A stretch of DNA of 64,000 bases from NCBI GenBank assembly GCA_016718805.1, contig JADKCP010000001.1, positions 186,001 to 250,000 on the forward strand, written 5' to 3'. Numbering within the stretch: position 1 is the first letter of the stretch; each line of letters opens with the position of its first letter. Made by a program: the position numbers and the translations under genes. This DNA is from Bacteroidota bacterium (GTDB taxonomy: Bacteria > Bacteroidota > Bacteroidia > UBA4408). The notes under the pieces were generated by a model. That model saw only the letters and a list, made by a program, of their open reading frames with translations. It was not told where the DNA came from and ran no database searches. Below, in pieces: positions 37,416-47,813 of this stretch.

Positions 37416-37972
37416 ATTCTTAAAAGATAATTTGAGTGCGAGCAAGGGAAGGCTTTTTAGCTTAAATCCCGAATGCTGTTTTTGCTGAATGTACTTTCTT
37501 TACGAAACAAGAATTTATTATTGGAACGCAGATTTGGCGCCTGCCTGCAGAAACATAGCAATCGCTATGGCAGGCAGGAATTCTTATGATTCTCGCTGAT
37601 TTTATTTCGTTGCAAACAAAACTTCTCCCTTTCAATTTTATGGATTACATCCATACTAAATAAAAAAATATTAATTGCGGTATAGCACATAAAAATTAAA
37701 GAATTCTTGGTAGTTGGAAAATTTCAAAGTGTAATTTTTACCATTCACAGATTTTCCGTATCTTTTAACACTAAAATTGTAACCATGAATTTGACGTATC
37801 GTAAACCTTAAGCGACACAGATATTTATAAAGTAACTTATGTTTAAAACTTTTGTTTTACCGTAAGTAGTACATTCAAATTACATTTCTAATTTTGAAGA
37901 CAATCTAAAAACCAAAGGAAATCAACCACTACCAAAATAAAGCACTCCCAAACTATTGTAAATAGGCGAATC
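37416..37972. other. 557-base intergenic region upstream of the SprB-like gene
   Basis: This region holds the hairpin repeat at 37531-37600 and otherwise AT-rich DNA without a supported gene. I could not find a convincing TAnnTTTG/TTTG promoter pair for the 37973 gene. The long leader before a 14-kb surface-protein operon is a natural place for regulation. Confidence 0.55.
37531..37600. repeat. GC-rich hairpin repeat (CCTGCCTGC / GCAGGCAGG)
   Basis: CCTGCCTGC (37540-37548) and GCAGGCAGG (37570-37578) are exact reverse complements, and inside them CATAGC (37554-37559) pairs with GCTATG (37564-37569). The flanks (GGAACGCAGATTTGGCG and TTCTCGCTGATTTTATT) resemble the 'CGCAGATT ... CGCTGATTTT' words of dispersed Bacteroidota intergenic repeats. 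It has no T-run, so a simple terminator is unlikely. Confidence 0.6.
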
Positions 37973-40900
37973 ATGAAAAAATATCTATCTAAACTTTTAT
38001 CAACAGCGTTGCTTCTAATTTTATCGTTTCAAACAAAGGCACAGCTAATTGTAAACACCACTCAAACACCTTTACAAATGGCGCAAAAAATTGCCGGACA
38101 AGGGGTGAAAATTCTTAATCCAACAATTGTTTGTGGTGCAAATGGATATGGAAGCTATACAGCAACAGCCACCAATTTGGGCTCTAATGCGGGTGTAATT
38201 TTAACATCGGGTCTTGCAGCAGATGCAATAGGTCCTAACAATGTTGGAAACAAATCGGTACAAGTAGGAACCGCCGGTGATCCACAATTAAATGCTGTAA
38301 CAGGGCGTACGACTTTTGATGCCTGTACTTTTGAGTTTGATATTATTCCGGAAGGTGACACCTTAAAGTTTGACTATGTTTTTGCTTCTGAAGAATATCC
38401 GGAATGGGTAAATTCACAATTCAATGACGTGTTTGGTTTCTTCATTTCGGGTCCCGGAATTGTGGGTTCAAAAAACATTGCCATTATTCCAGGGGGGGCT
38501 CCTTGTACCATTAATACTGTAAACAACGGAACAAATAATACAGGGCCTTGCACCAACTGTGCATATTACGTTGACAACCAAACTGTGCCCGGTCAAACTA
38601 TACAGTACGATGGTTTTACAAAAAACCTGACAGCAATTTCGGCAGTACAGCCTTGTCAAACGTATCACTTGAAGTTAGTAATAGCAGATGCTTCCGATCG
38701 TAAATGGGATTCGGGTGTATTTATTGAGCAGATTGAGAGTAATAATGTTACTATTAGCTATGCAACCCTCAACTCATTGCCACAAATGATTGAGGGGTGT
38801 AATCCGGCAACAGTGACCTTCACGCGTTTTCCTGTAAACAATAAAACCTTGACTGTTCCCTTTTCATTTGGAGGTAGTGCAATAAAAAATACAGATTACA
38901 CTGTGAGCAATGTTGGAGGATCAGTGTTTTTTCCGGCTAACGTAGCAACTGCTAGTTTTGTAATAACTCCAATTAACGATGGTTTAAATGAGGGAATTGA
39001 AGGTGTAACAGTATATATTGGAAATCCTTTATGTGCAGGAAATCCTCCAACGGATAGTTTGAAAATTGAAATACATGATTCTCTCTATGTTACAATAAAT
39101 CCACCAAGAGATTCTATATGTCCGGGGCAATCGGTTCAATTAACAACTACCACCTCCGGCTTAACTTTTAATTGGCTTCCAACAACCGGACTAAATTCAC
39201 CATCAATCAAAAATCCAATTGCTAGCCCAACCACTACAACAACCTATACATTAACTACTACTGCCGGAGCATGTAGCAATATTAGACGTTCAACGATTAA
39301 AGTTAGCGACATCAACTTAAATGCTGTTCCTACCAATATTTTGTGTAATGGGCAAACTACAGGATCGGTTATACTAAACCCAACCGGTGGTTTGGGAACA
39401 TACAGCTATAGCTGGAATACACCACCTGTAACGAGTAAAGATATTACAGGTAAAGGACCGGGTAATTACACAGTTACTGTTACTGATAGTAAAGGTTGTA
39501 CTAAAACAGGATCCTTTACATTAACGCAGCCCGACATACTTAATGGAAACTTAAACAGTCCAACAGTTATTGGTGGTTTCAATATCGCTTGCAATGGTTC
39601 GTCAACAGGTTCAATAACAACCAATCCTTCAGGTGGAACCCCACCGTATACATATACCTGGACGGGTCCGGGAGGTTTTAGTTCTAATTTACAAAGCCCA
39701 ACAGGATTAGCTGCCGGGACCTATTGTGTTACTGTGCGTGATGTGAATGGATGTACCAACGGGGTAGGAGGTCAATGTGTTACCTTAACACAACCTAATG
39801 GAAACCTAACAGCTACTGTTAGTTCAAGTGCTCCTGTGAGTTGTTTCGGGCAGGCTAATGGAACAGCAACCGCTGTTGCATCTGGAGGTACTGCACCGTA
39901 TACCTATACTTGGAATTCATCGCCAATTCAAAATACGGCTACAGCAACTAACTTATCTCCTAATACCTACACGATTACTATTCGAGATATAAATGCTTGT
40001 GTTGCAACAAACACTGTTACTATAACACAGCCAAGCGCTGCACTGTCCGCTGCTATTACTTCGCAAACCAATGTGTTTTGCAATGGTGGAGCAACCGGAT
40101 CGGCTACTGTTACTCCTTCAGGTGGGACTTTGCCATATACCTACACTTGGAGCAATGGTCAGTTTACTCAAACGGCTACAGGCCTAGCAGCCGGAACTTA
40201 CAACGTTGTTGTGAAGGATGTGCGAAACTGTAGTGCAACTGTACCGGTTGTTATTACCCAACCAACCACTGCATTAGGAGCTTCAATTACAGCGCAAAGC
40301 AATGTGCTGTGTAAGGGAGAGGCCAGTGGTTCAGCTACAGCTGCAGGTTCGGGAGGAAGTGGTGCTTATACCTACTCGTGGAGCAATGGACAATTAACAG
40401 CAACAGCAACAGGATTGGCTGCCGGCGTTTATTCGGTGAATGTATTTGACAATAATGGTTGCACAGTTCCTGTTAACTTATCTGTTACAATCACTGAACC
40501 GGCATTAGTATTTTCAGCAGTTTTAGGACCTAAAAGCAATGTGTTGTGTAAAGGTGAATGCAATGGTTCTGCAACAGTTAATGCTAGTGGAGGAAGTGGT
40601 TCTTATACTTACACTTGGACAACAACACCAGTGCAGAATACAGCTACAGCGTCTAATTTATGTGCCGGAAGCTATCAGGTTACTGTGCGCGATGCTAATG
40701 GATGTGCTACCCCTGTCGTTATAAATGTTTCAATAACAGAGCCAACAAATGCTTTAGGAGGAACAATAAGTAATACCAATATTTCTTGTTTTGGCGGAAG
40801 CAATGGAACAGTTACAGTGAGTCCAACCGGCGGTAGCGGGGTTTACGATTATTCCTGGAATGGTCCGGGTGGAGTATTTGTAAATAACTCACCCAATGCA

Positions 40901-43900
40901 AGCGGATTAATAGCAGGAGTTTATACTGTTCAAGTATTCGATCGCAACGGATGCACAGTGCCTTTTGTATTACAGGCTACTATTACGCAACCAAGCGGAG
41001 CTTTAGCGGTTTCCATACCAAGCCATACCGACAATACTTGTTTTGGAGGAAATGCAGGAACTGCTACCGCGGTAATAACTGGCGGTAGTGGTATATATAC
41101 TATATCTTGGAATTCAACTCCATCTCAATCAGGACTAACAGCTACAGGTTTGGCGAGTGGAAACTACACAGTTTTTGTTAACGATAACAATGGCTGCAGT
41201 ACTCAAGTTTCAGCTTCTGTGACAATTACTCAACCGACTTCAGCATTAAGTGCTACAACATCGCAAACAAACGTTGCTTGTAACGGTGGAGCTACGGGCG
41301 TTGCAACTGCAATTGCAAGTGGAGGTAGTGGTGCCTACACCTACTCATGGGTTCCCGGTGCTGCAACTACAGCTTCAATCACAAACTTAACAATTGGAAC
41401 ATATACGGTTTATGTTCGTGACGCAAACAATTGTCCTACACCTGTTGTACAAAGTGTAACCATCACTCAACCTTCTGTTGCTTTAGGCGGTTCTATTGTT
41501 TCTTCTACAGATATTTTGTGTTTCGGAACTTCAACAGGTTCAGCAACTGCTCAAGGAACCGGAGGAAGTGGTGCATACAATTATACCTGGAGCAACGGAC
41601 AAACAGGAGCAACTGCCACTAACTTGGCTGTTGGAACATATACTGTTACCATACGCGACAATAATGGTTGTACCAATACCGTAGTATTATCGGTTATCAT
41701 TACACAGCCATCATCGGCATTGGCTGCTGTAATAAATCCAGGGAACATCACAGCAGTAAGCTGTTTTGGGAATAACGATGGACAAATAATTGTAACAGCA
41801 AGTGGTGGAAGTGGTGTATACGATTATTCATGGAGCGGACCAGGCGGACCATTTGTAAATAATGCTGCGGTAGCGGCAAATTTAATAGCCGGTAATTATA
41901 CAGTGCAGGTGTTTGATCACAATGGTTGTGCAACACCAATTGTACTTAATGCGACCATTACTCAACCAATTGGAAATTTAACAGCAACAGCAACCACCAC
42001 AAATTTCAATGGTTTTTCTATTGCTTGTTACGGTGGAACTACAAATATTAATCTTGCTGTAAGTGGTGGTAATCCAGCATACACATACACCTGGAGTGGA
42101 CCAAGTACCTTTACTTCATCTATTGAAGACTTAACTGGTGTTGCAGCTGGATTGTATTCAGTAATTGTAAGCGACACAAAAGGTTGCTCAACCACAACGA
42201 GTATAACCTTAACAGAACCAAGTGATGATTCACTTAGTTTTGTAATGACATCGGCTCCTTGTGCCGGTGGTAATACGGGGGCCATCAACATTACTCCGTT
42301 TGGAGGTGTTACTCCTTATACTTATAATTGGAATGGTCCTTCGGTTGTGAATGTTACAACACAAGATTTAACTGCTCTTGACAATGGTTTTTACACTGTA
42401 ATAATCACTGATGCCAACAATTGTAAAGACACTACTGTTATTACCGTAACTCAACCAAGCTCTTTAACTACTAATCATACCAATTCTACTTATCCCGGAG
42501 GTTTTCAGGTACAATGTAACGGTGGAAACAATGGATTTATTAATACAACAACTTCAGGAGGAACTCCACCCTATGTTCGTACCTGGGTAAAAACAAACCC
42601 TCCAGGAGTTATATCTGCTACTACTGCGAACATTAGCTCGTTAACTGCAGCAACCTATGAATTAATAATTACCGATCAAAATGGGTGTATTGATAACGAA
42701 TTAGTAATATTAACTGAGCCTGATTCAATCACCAGTAACTTAGCGGTTTCTTCAATTGTTACTTGCAACGGTACAACCACAGGATGTTTATCAACCAACG
42801 TGAGTGGAGGTGTTCCTCCTTACAACTATGTATGGTCAGGTCCGGGAAGTCCATTCCCTTCAACACCTTCCATTTGTAATGCAGGTGCCGGATCATATAC
42901 AGTCGCTATTACGGATGCAAGTGGCTGTTCAAACCCTAACCTAGAACATCAAATTGTTCTTACGCAACCTGCTGTGCTTACTGCAAATGCAGCTATACAA
43001 ACAGGGATATTGTGTAACAATCAACCAACAGGTGCTATTAACTTAACCGTAAGTGGTGGCTCTGCTCCTTATACCTATACCTGGACAGGCCCAGGCGGTT
43101 ATACTGCATCAACAGAAGATATTTTTGGATTAGCAGCAGGACTTTATTCGGTAACAGTGCGTGATACTAATTTATGTTCAGTTACCACAAGTATTACGCT
43201 TACCCAACCCGATCCAATTGTTCCTATTGCGAATATTCCAAATCCTAATGGCTTTAATATAGCTTGTTTTGGTGGAAATAATGGAAGTATAGCCTTGTCT
43301 GTTACCGGAGGAACCGGAGTGTTCACTTATTTATGGTCAGGCACCGGCGCTCCATTCGGAAACGTTTCCTCTATTTCTAACTTAGTTGCGGGAACTTATA
43401 CTGTGCGTGTAAGTGATAGTAATGGTTGTTTTACATCTGATACTAGCTTTACACTGACACAGCCAACGCAGCTATTTGTAATCGATTCGGTAGTAACCTT
43501 GTCGGGATGTAATGGTGCAGCAGGAGGAAGCATAAAAGCACTTGCAACCGGTGGTGTTGGATCATACACTTACACTTGGAATACTGTGCCTCAACAATTG
43601 ACTCAAACTGCTGTTAACCTAGTTGGTGGTAGCTACACAGTAACTGTAAAAGATGGCAATAATTGTTCAGCTCAAGCAACAGCTAATATCCCAACCTTAC
43701 CACCACTTGATTCTACTCTAGTTTCTAGTAGTATAACAAATGTACTTTGTAATGGAGCATTAACTGGTGCTATTACACTTACAGTAAATGGAGGATTAGC
43801 TCCTTTTACCTATAACTGGGTACCGGCAAGTATAGGAAACATTCCAAATCCATCAGGTTTGCCAGCTGGCTTTTACAGTGTGGTAATTACTGATGCAAAT

Positions 43901-46900
43901 AATTGTAGTACAACACCGATACATTATGAAATAACGCAACCTGCTGCGCTTAATTTAAGCTTTACCGGTATTACGAATGTAAATTGTTTTGGCGGAGTGA
44001 ATGGTACTATTAACGCAAGTGTAACGGGGGGTGTAGGAAATTACAACTACACCTGGTCGGGTGCATGTGTTGGTTGCCCTAATTCACCAAACCTATCAGG
44101 CTTAACTGCCGGAATTTACAATCTAACAGTAAGTGATGATAATGCTTGTACAGTAAGCGGTGTTGACTCAATTACCCAGCCTGTATCAAACTTAAGTGCA
44201 AGCGCAAGCAGTCCTGTTGTAAACGGTGGCTATAATATTACTTGCAATGGAGCCAGTACAGGAAATATAAATTTGGTTGTAACCGGAGGAACCGGACCTT
44301 ATACCTTTACATGGACAGCAGCAGGATTCGCTACAGCATTTACTCAAAACTTGAGTGGATTAAAAGCGAAAACTTATACCGTTGTTGTAGTGGATAATAA
44401 AGGTTGTACAACATCAACCAGCATAACACTAACCCAGCCACCATTGTTGGTTTTAAACACTACCGAGCGCACATTTATTGGTGGAAACAACATATCTTGT
44501 AATGGTGCGCAAGATGGATGTATTGATGCGACTGTTAGTGGTGGTACTTCGCCTTACACTTATTCGTGGACCGGACCGAATGGCTACAATTCGACCAGTG
44601 AGGATATTTGCAATTTATTTGCAGGACTATATATATTGACGGCTACTGATGCCAATGGTTGTGAAGTATTTAAAGCAGTAACGTTAACAGAACCGGATCC
44701 TTTAGCTGGTAGTTTAGCTCCATCGTTTTTTAATGGAGGTTGGAACATTGGATGTAATGGAGACTCGACCGGTTTTATTACTTTAACCGTAACCGGAGGA
44801 ACTTCCGGATATGAATTTATTTGGAGCACAGCTGACACTACACAAGATATATTTAACCTGCCAGCAGGAGGTTACAATGTTTTGGTTACCGATCCGAATG
44901 GATGTGAATTCAGAGATAGTATTTCGCTTTATGAACCGCCGGTATTATTGGCTAGTATAATTAGCCCTGAATTTATTGGAGGTTGGAATATTTCCTGCTT
45001 CGGATTTAATAATGGAGTTGATTCATTAGATGTTCAAGGTGGTACACCTGCTTATAATTTCAGTTGGGTAGGGCCAGGAGGTTTTACTTCGAGCAATGAA
45101 GACATTAGTGGATTGTTTGCAGGAATTTATACCGCAACAATAACCGATGACAATGGTTGTATTTTGATAAAAACAGATACTTTAACAGAGCCACCAGCAC
45201 TTGACTTTACCTTGTCAAGCCCAACGTTTATAGGAGGAAACAATATTTCCTGCTATGGCGATTCAAGTGGATCAATAACCAGCACAGTAACCGGAGGAAC
45301 AACCCTTTATTCTTACACTTGGAATGGTCCAAATGTTACAAATATTCATACCAGTTCATTAACAAATTTGGTTGCAGGAAACTATGTATTAACAGTTACA
45401 GATACAAATGGTTGTAATCTAACAAAAAACATCTTGCTTACTCAACCAACACCTTTATCAACACAAGTAATACCAACAGTAGTAGCAGGTGGATTCAATA
45501 TAACTTGTCGTGGAACTAACACCGGAGTAATTACCGTAATTGATGGTGGTGGAACAGCTCCTTATACATACACTTGGACAGATAGTGCAGGAACAGTTAT
45601 AGCAAATACAGCAAACATCGACAGCCTATATGCCGGAACATATACTATTGCTGTGGCCGATGCCAATGGATGCGATACATTGGTTAGTGTAACTTTAACC
45701 GAACCTCTTGAACTTAACGACACCATAACATCGCCTGTATTTATTGGTGGTACTAGTTTGCGCTGTTTTAACGACAACAGCGGTTCCATAATAATTACCG
45801 AAGTTGGAGGCGCGCCACCATTTAATCATGCATGGTCAGGTCCAGGTGGGTTTATAGCCAGCAACGATACTTTAACAGGATTGGCAGCAGGTAGTTATTC
45901 GGTATTGATAACAGATGCAAACGGGTGTACAAAAACCGACAGCATTGTATTAACGCAACCGGCTGCATTAGCACTTACCTTGGTTCCAACAGTATATGTT
46001 AACGGTTTAAACATTCGTTGCTTCAATGATTCATCGGGAGTAATTATAGCAAACATTAGTGGAGGTACTCAAGGGTATAGTTACTCATGGATTGGACCAA
46101 ACGGATTTACCGCAACAACTAAAGATTTAATTGGAGTGGTTGCCGGTCAGTACTGCTTAACAGTTACTGATACGAATGGTTGTTCGGTAAATCAATGTCA
46201 AACCTTAACGCAACCAACATCTGCTTTAAGTGGTATTCTTTCATCACCATTGCTTGCAGGTGGATTTAATGTAAGCTGTAATGGCTCAAATGATGGAACA
46301 ATTTACTTGAGTTTTTCAGGCGGATCGCCTGGATTTACGATTGATTGGCGAGGACCAAACGGATTCTCCGATTCAGCAGTTTTCGCTTCAGCTACAAACG
46401 ATACCTTGTTTAATTTATATGCCGGAACTTACACTGTGGTGATGCTCGATACCAATACCTGCGCATATACCGATTCAATTACCTTAACGGAACCTGCAAA
46501 CCCAATTGTTGGAGTACTAACTCCTTTTGTTTATCCCGGAGGAAATAATGTTACTTGTTTTGGAAGTTCAGATGGGGCTATTGATTTGTCAGTAACCGGT
46601 GGTATTGCTCCATATACCTACAGCTGGAGTACCAGTGCTGTTACACAGGATATATCCAATCTTTCAGCAGGAATATATACAGTAACAATAACGGATAGTA
46701 TAAATTGTTTTAAGTCCTATTCAGACACGCTTGTACAACCCGATACCATATCGTCGAACTTGCTTGCACAAGTGTATGCAGGCGGCTTTAATATAACCTG
46801 TAATGGATTTAGCAATGGTGCAGTAAATTCATCTTATACAGGTGGTACAATAGGATTTACATTTGGTTGGACCGGACCAGGAGGATTTAGTTCTACTTCT

Positions 46901-47776
46901 CAGAATATAAGCGGTGTTCCAAAAGGCACTTATTGCTTGGTTGTTAGAGACACCAATGGATGTGTAAGTAATCAGAAATGCATCACACTGATAGAGCCAA
47001 ATACAGTTTCATTAATTGAAACACATCCACCGGTTGATTGTTCTTATTTACCATCAAACATCTCACTGTCTGTGACCGGGGGTACTAGTCCTTATTCGTA
47101 CAGTTGGACCGGCCCGGGTATTACAGCAGCCGATACTACTAATAGTATATCAGGATTATTGAGTGGAAATTACTCGGTAACTGTTGTAGATGGCAACTCT
47201 TGTGTAACCACACTTGCAGCTCCGGTTGTTATTTATGTGCCCGATTCGTTACGCATTAATTTGAGTGCTGTAACTTTCCCACCAGCCAATTACAACATTA
47301 GTAATTTCGGATTGAGCGATGGGGTAATTACAACAATAGTTACCGGAGGTACGCTAAATTATACCTATAGCTGGAGTAACATTGAGGGAACCTTTAGCAG
47401 TGCCAGTCAGAATTTAAGCACAATGCCTAAGGGAGTATATATTGTTACAGTTACCGATGCCTATAATTGTGCATTAAGCGATACCATTGAATTGCGAGAA
47501 CCTTATGAGCTGCAAATGCCGAGCGGATTCTCTCCGAATGGCGATGGATTAAACGATGATTTTTATGTGCATGGTTTGGATGTGTATCCAGATAACGTAA
47601 TTGTTGTATTTAACCGTTGGGGAAATCAAGTGTATACCAAAGATAGCTATTATCGCGATTGGACAGGCTTAAGTGATAAAGGAGAGCCATTGCCAGACGG
47701 TACTTATTTTGTGGTATTAAAAATCAAAAACAGCGATATTATTTTGAAAGGCTATGTTGATTTAAGAAGAAACTAA
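37973..47776 (+). CDS. Giant SprB-repeat surface adhesin with type B T9SS domain
   Basis: A 3267-residue protein. It has a signal peptide (residues 1-24, ending TKAQ). A choice-of-anchor-L-type domain follows (about 25-255, with FDYVFASEEYPEWVNS), then a Calx-beta-like segment (about 260-370) and a PKD-like segment (about 375-445). About 33 SprB-type repeats of 70-95 residues come next (about 445-3180). Each repeat follows 'xCNG...G..T....GG..PYTYxW....LxAGxYxVxVxDxNGC...xxITQP'. The first eleven or so are much more alike than the later ones, suggesting recent duplication or homogenisation. The end (MPSGFSPNGDGLNDDF ... GYVDLRRN) is a type B sorting domain. SprB is the mobile gliding adhesin of Flavobacterium johnsoniae. 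This protein is a relative in repeats and gene order, not a proven orthologue. PorP/SprF and PorE-like genes follow, probably in one operon. Confidence 0.92.
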   Translation: MKKYLSKLLSTALLLILSFQTKAQLIVNTTQTPLQMAQKIAGQGVKILNPTIVCGANGYGSYTATATNLGSNAGVILTSGLAADAIGPNNVGNKSVQVGTAGDPQLNAVTGRTTFDACTFEFDIIPEGDTLKFDYVFASEEYPEWVNSQFNDVFGFFISGPGIVGSKNIAIIPGGAPCTINTVNNGTNNTGPCTNCAYYVDNQTVPGQTIQYDGFTKNLTAISAVQPCQTYHLKLVIADASDRKWDSGVFIEQIESNNVTISYATLNSLPQMIEGCNPATVTFTRFPVNNKTLTVPFSFGGSAIKNTDYTVSNVGGSVFFPANVATASFVITPINDGLNEGIEGVTVYIGNPLCAGNPPTDSLKIEIHDSLYVTINPPRDSICPGQSVQLTTTTSGLTFNWLPTTGLNSPSIKNPIASPTTTTTYTLTTTAGACSNIRRSTIKVSDINLNAVPTNILCNGQTTGSVILNPTGGLGTYSYSWNTPPVTSKDITGKGPGNYTVTVTDSKGCTKTGSFTLTQPDILNGNLNSPTVIGGFNIACNGSSTGSITTNPSGGTPPYTYTWTGPGGFSSNLQSPTGLAAGTYCVTVRDVNGCTNGVGGQCVTLTQPNGNLTATVSSSAPVSCFGQANGTATAVASGGTAPYTYTWNSSPIQNTATATNLSPNTYTITIRDINACVATNTVTITQPSAALSAAITSQTNVFCNGGATGSATVTPSGGTLPYTYTWSNGQFTQTATGLAAGTYNVVVKDVRNCSATVPVVITQPTTALGASITAQSNVLCKGEASGSATAAGSGGSGAYTYSWSNGQLTATATGLAAGVYSVNVFDNNGCTVPVNLSVTITEPALVFSAVLGPKSNVLCKGECNGSATVNASGGSGSYTYTWTTTPVQNTATASNLCAGSYQVTVRDANGCATPVVINVSITEPTNALGGTISNTNISCFGGSNGTVTVSPTGGSGVYDYSWNGPGGVFVNNSPNASGLIAGVYTVQVFDRNGCTVPFVLQATITQPSGALAVSIPSHTDNTCFGGNAGTATAVITGGSGIYTISWNSTPSQSGLTATGLASGNYTVFVNDNNGCSTQVSASVTITQPTSALSATTSQTNVACNGGATGVATAIASGGSGAYTYSWVPGAATTASITNLTIGTYTVYVRDANNCPTPVVQSVTITQPSVALGGSIVSSTDILCFGTSTGSATAQGTGGSGAYNYTWSNGQTGATATNLAVGTYTVTIRDNNGCTNTVVLSVIITQPSSALAAVINPGNITAVSCFGNNDGQIIVTASGGSGVYDYSWSGPGGPFVNNAAVAANLIAGNYTVQVFDHNGCATPIVLNATITQPIGNLTATATTTNFNGFSIACYGGTTNINLAVSGGNPAYTYTWSGPSTFTSSIEDLTGVAAGLYSVIVSDTKGCSTTTSITLTEPSDDSLSFVMTSAPCAGGNTGAINITPFGGVTPYTYNWNGPSVVNVTTQDLTALDNGFYTVIITDANNCKDTTVITVTQPSSLTTNHTNSTYPGGFQVQCNGGNNGFINTTTSGGTPPYVRTWVKTNPPGVISATTANISSLTAATYELIITDQNGCIDNELVILTEPDSITSNLAVSSIVTCNGTTTGCLSTNVSGGVPPYNYVWSGPGSPFPSTPSICNAGAGSYTVAITDASGCSNPNLEHQIVLTQPAVLTANAAIQTGILCNNQPTGAINLTVSGGSAPYTYTWTGPGGYTASTEDIFGLAAGLYSVTVRDTNLCSVTTSITLTQPDPIVPIANIPNPNGFNIACFGGNNGSIALSVTGGTGVFTYLWSGTGAPFGNVSSISNLVAGTYTVRVSDSNGCFTSDTSFTLTQPTQLFVIDSVVTLSGCNGAAGGSIKALATGGVGSYTYTWNTVPQQLTQTAVNLVGGSYTVTVKDGNNCSAQATANIPTLPPLDSTLVSSSITNVLCNGALTGAITLTVNGGLAPFTYNWVPASIGNIPNPSGLPAGFYSVVITDANNCSTTPIHYEITQPAALNLSFTGITNVNCFGGVNGTINASVTGGVGNYNYTWSGACVGCPNSPNLSGLTAGIYNLTVSDDNACTVSGVDSITQPVSNLSASASSPVVNGGYNITCNGASTGNINLVVTGGTGPYTFTWTAAGFATAFTQNLSGLKAKTYTVVVVDNKGCTTSTSITLTQPPLLVLNTTERTFIGGNNISCNGAQDGCIDATVSGGTSPYTYSWTGPNGYNSTSEDICNLFAGLYILTATDANGCEVFKAVTLTEPDPLAGSLAPSFFNGGWNIGCNGDSTGFITLTVTGGTSGYEFIWSTADTTQDIFNLPAGGYNVLVTDPNGCEFRDSISLYEPPVLLASIISPEFIGGWNISCFGFNNGVDSLDVQGGTPAYNFSWVGPGGFTSSNEDISGLFAGIYTATITDDNGCILIKTDTLTEPPALDFTLSSPTFIGGNNISCYGDSSGSITSTVTGGTTLYSYTWNGPNVTNIHTSSLTNLVAGNYVLTVTDTNGCNLTKNILLTQPTPLSTQVIPTVVAGGFNITCRGTNTGVITVIDGGGTAPYTYTWTDSAGTVIANTANIDSLYAGTYTIAVADANGCDTLVSVTLTEPLELNDTITSPVFIGGTSLRCFNDNSGSIIITEVGGAPPFNHAWSGPGGFIASNDTLTGLAAGSYSVLITDANGCTKTDSIVLTQPAALALTLVPTVYVNGLNIRCFNDSSGVIIANISGGTQGYSYSWIGPNGFTATTKDLIGVVAGQYCLTVTDTNGCSVNQCQTLTQPTSALSGILSSPLLAGGFNVSCNGSNDGTIYLSFSGGSPGFTIDWRGPNGFSDSAVFASATNDTLFNLYAGTYTVVMLDTNTCAYTDSITLTEPANPIVGVLTPFVYPGGNNVTCFGSSDGAIDLSVTGGIAPYTYSWSTSAVTQDISNLSAGIYTVTITDSINCFKSYSDTLVQPDTISSNLLAQVYAGGFNITCNGFSNGAVNSSYTGGTIGFTFGWTGPGGFSSTSQNISGVPKGTYCLVVRDTNGCVSNQKCITLIEPNTVSLIETHPPVDCSYLPSNISLSVTGGTSPYSYSWTGPGITAADTTNSISGLLSGNYSVTVVDGNSCVTTLAAPVVIYVPDSLRINLSAVTFPPANYNISNFGLSDGVITTIVTGGTLNYTYSWSNIEGTFSSASQNLSTMPKGVYIVTVTDAYNCALSDTIELREPYELQMPSGFSPNGDGLNDDFYVHGLDVYPDNVIVVFNRWGNQVYTKDSYYRDWTGLSDKGEPLPDGTYFVVLKIKNSDIILKGYVDLRRN

Positions 47777-47813
47777 TTATTGGAAAGAACTAAAAAACTT
47801 AATAAAAAATAAC

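Noticed and set aside
38155..45789. Several open frames antisense to or in other frames of the SprB-repeat gene
   Set aside because: The repeated Thr/Gly/Val codons keep other frames open by chance. The products are Pro/Val/Leu-rich and share no features with known proteins.
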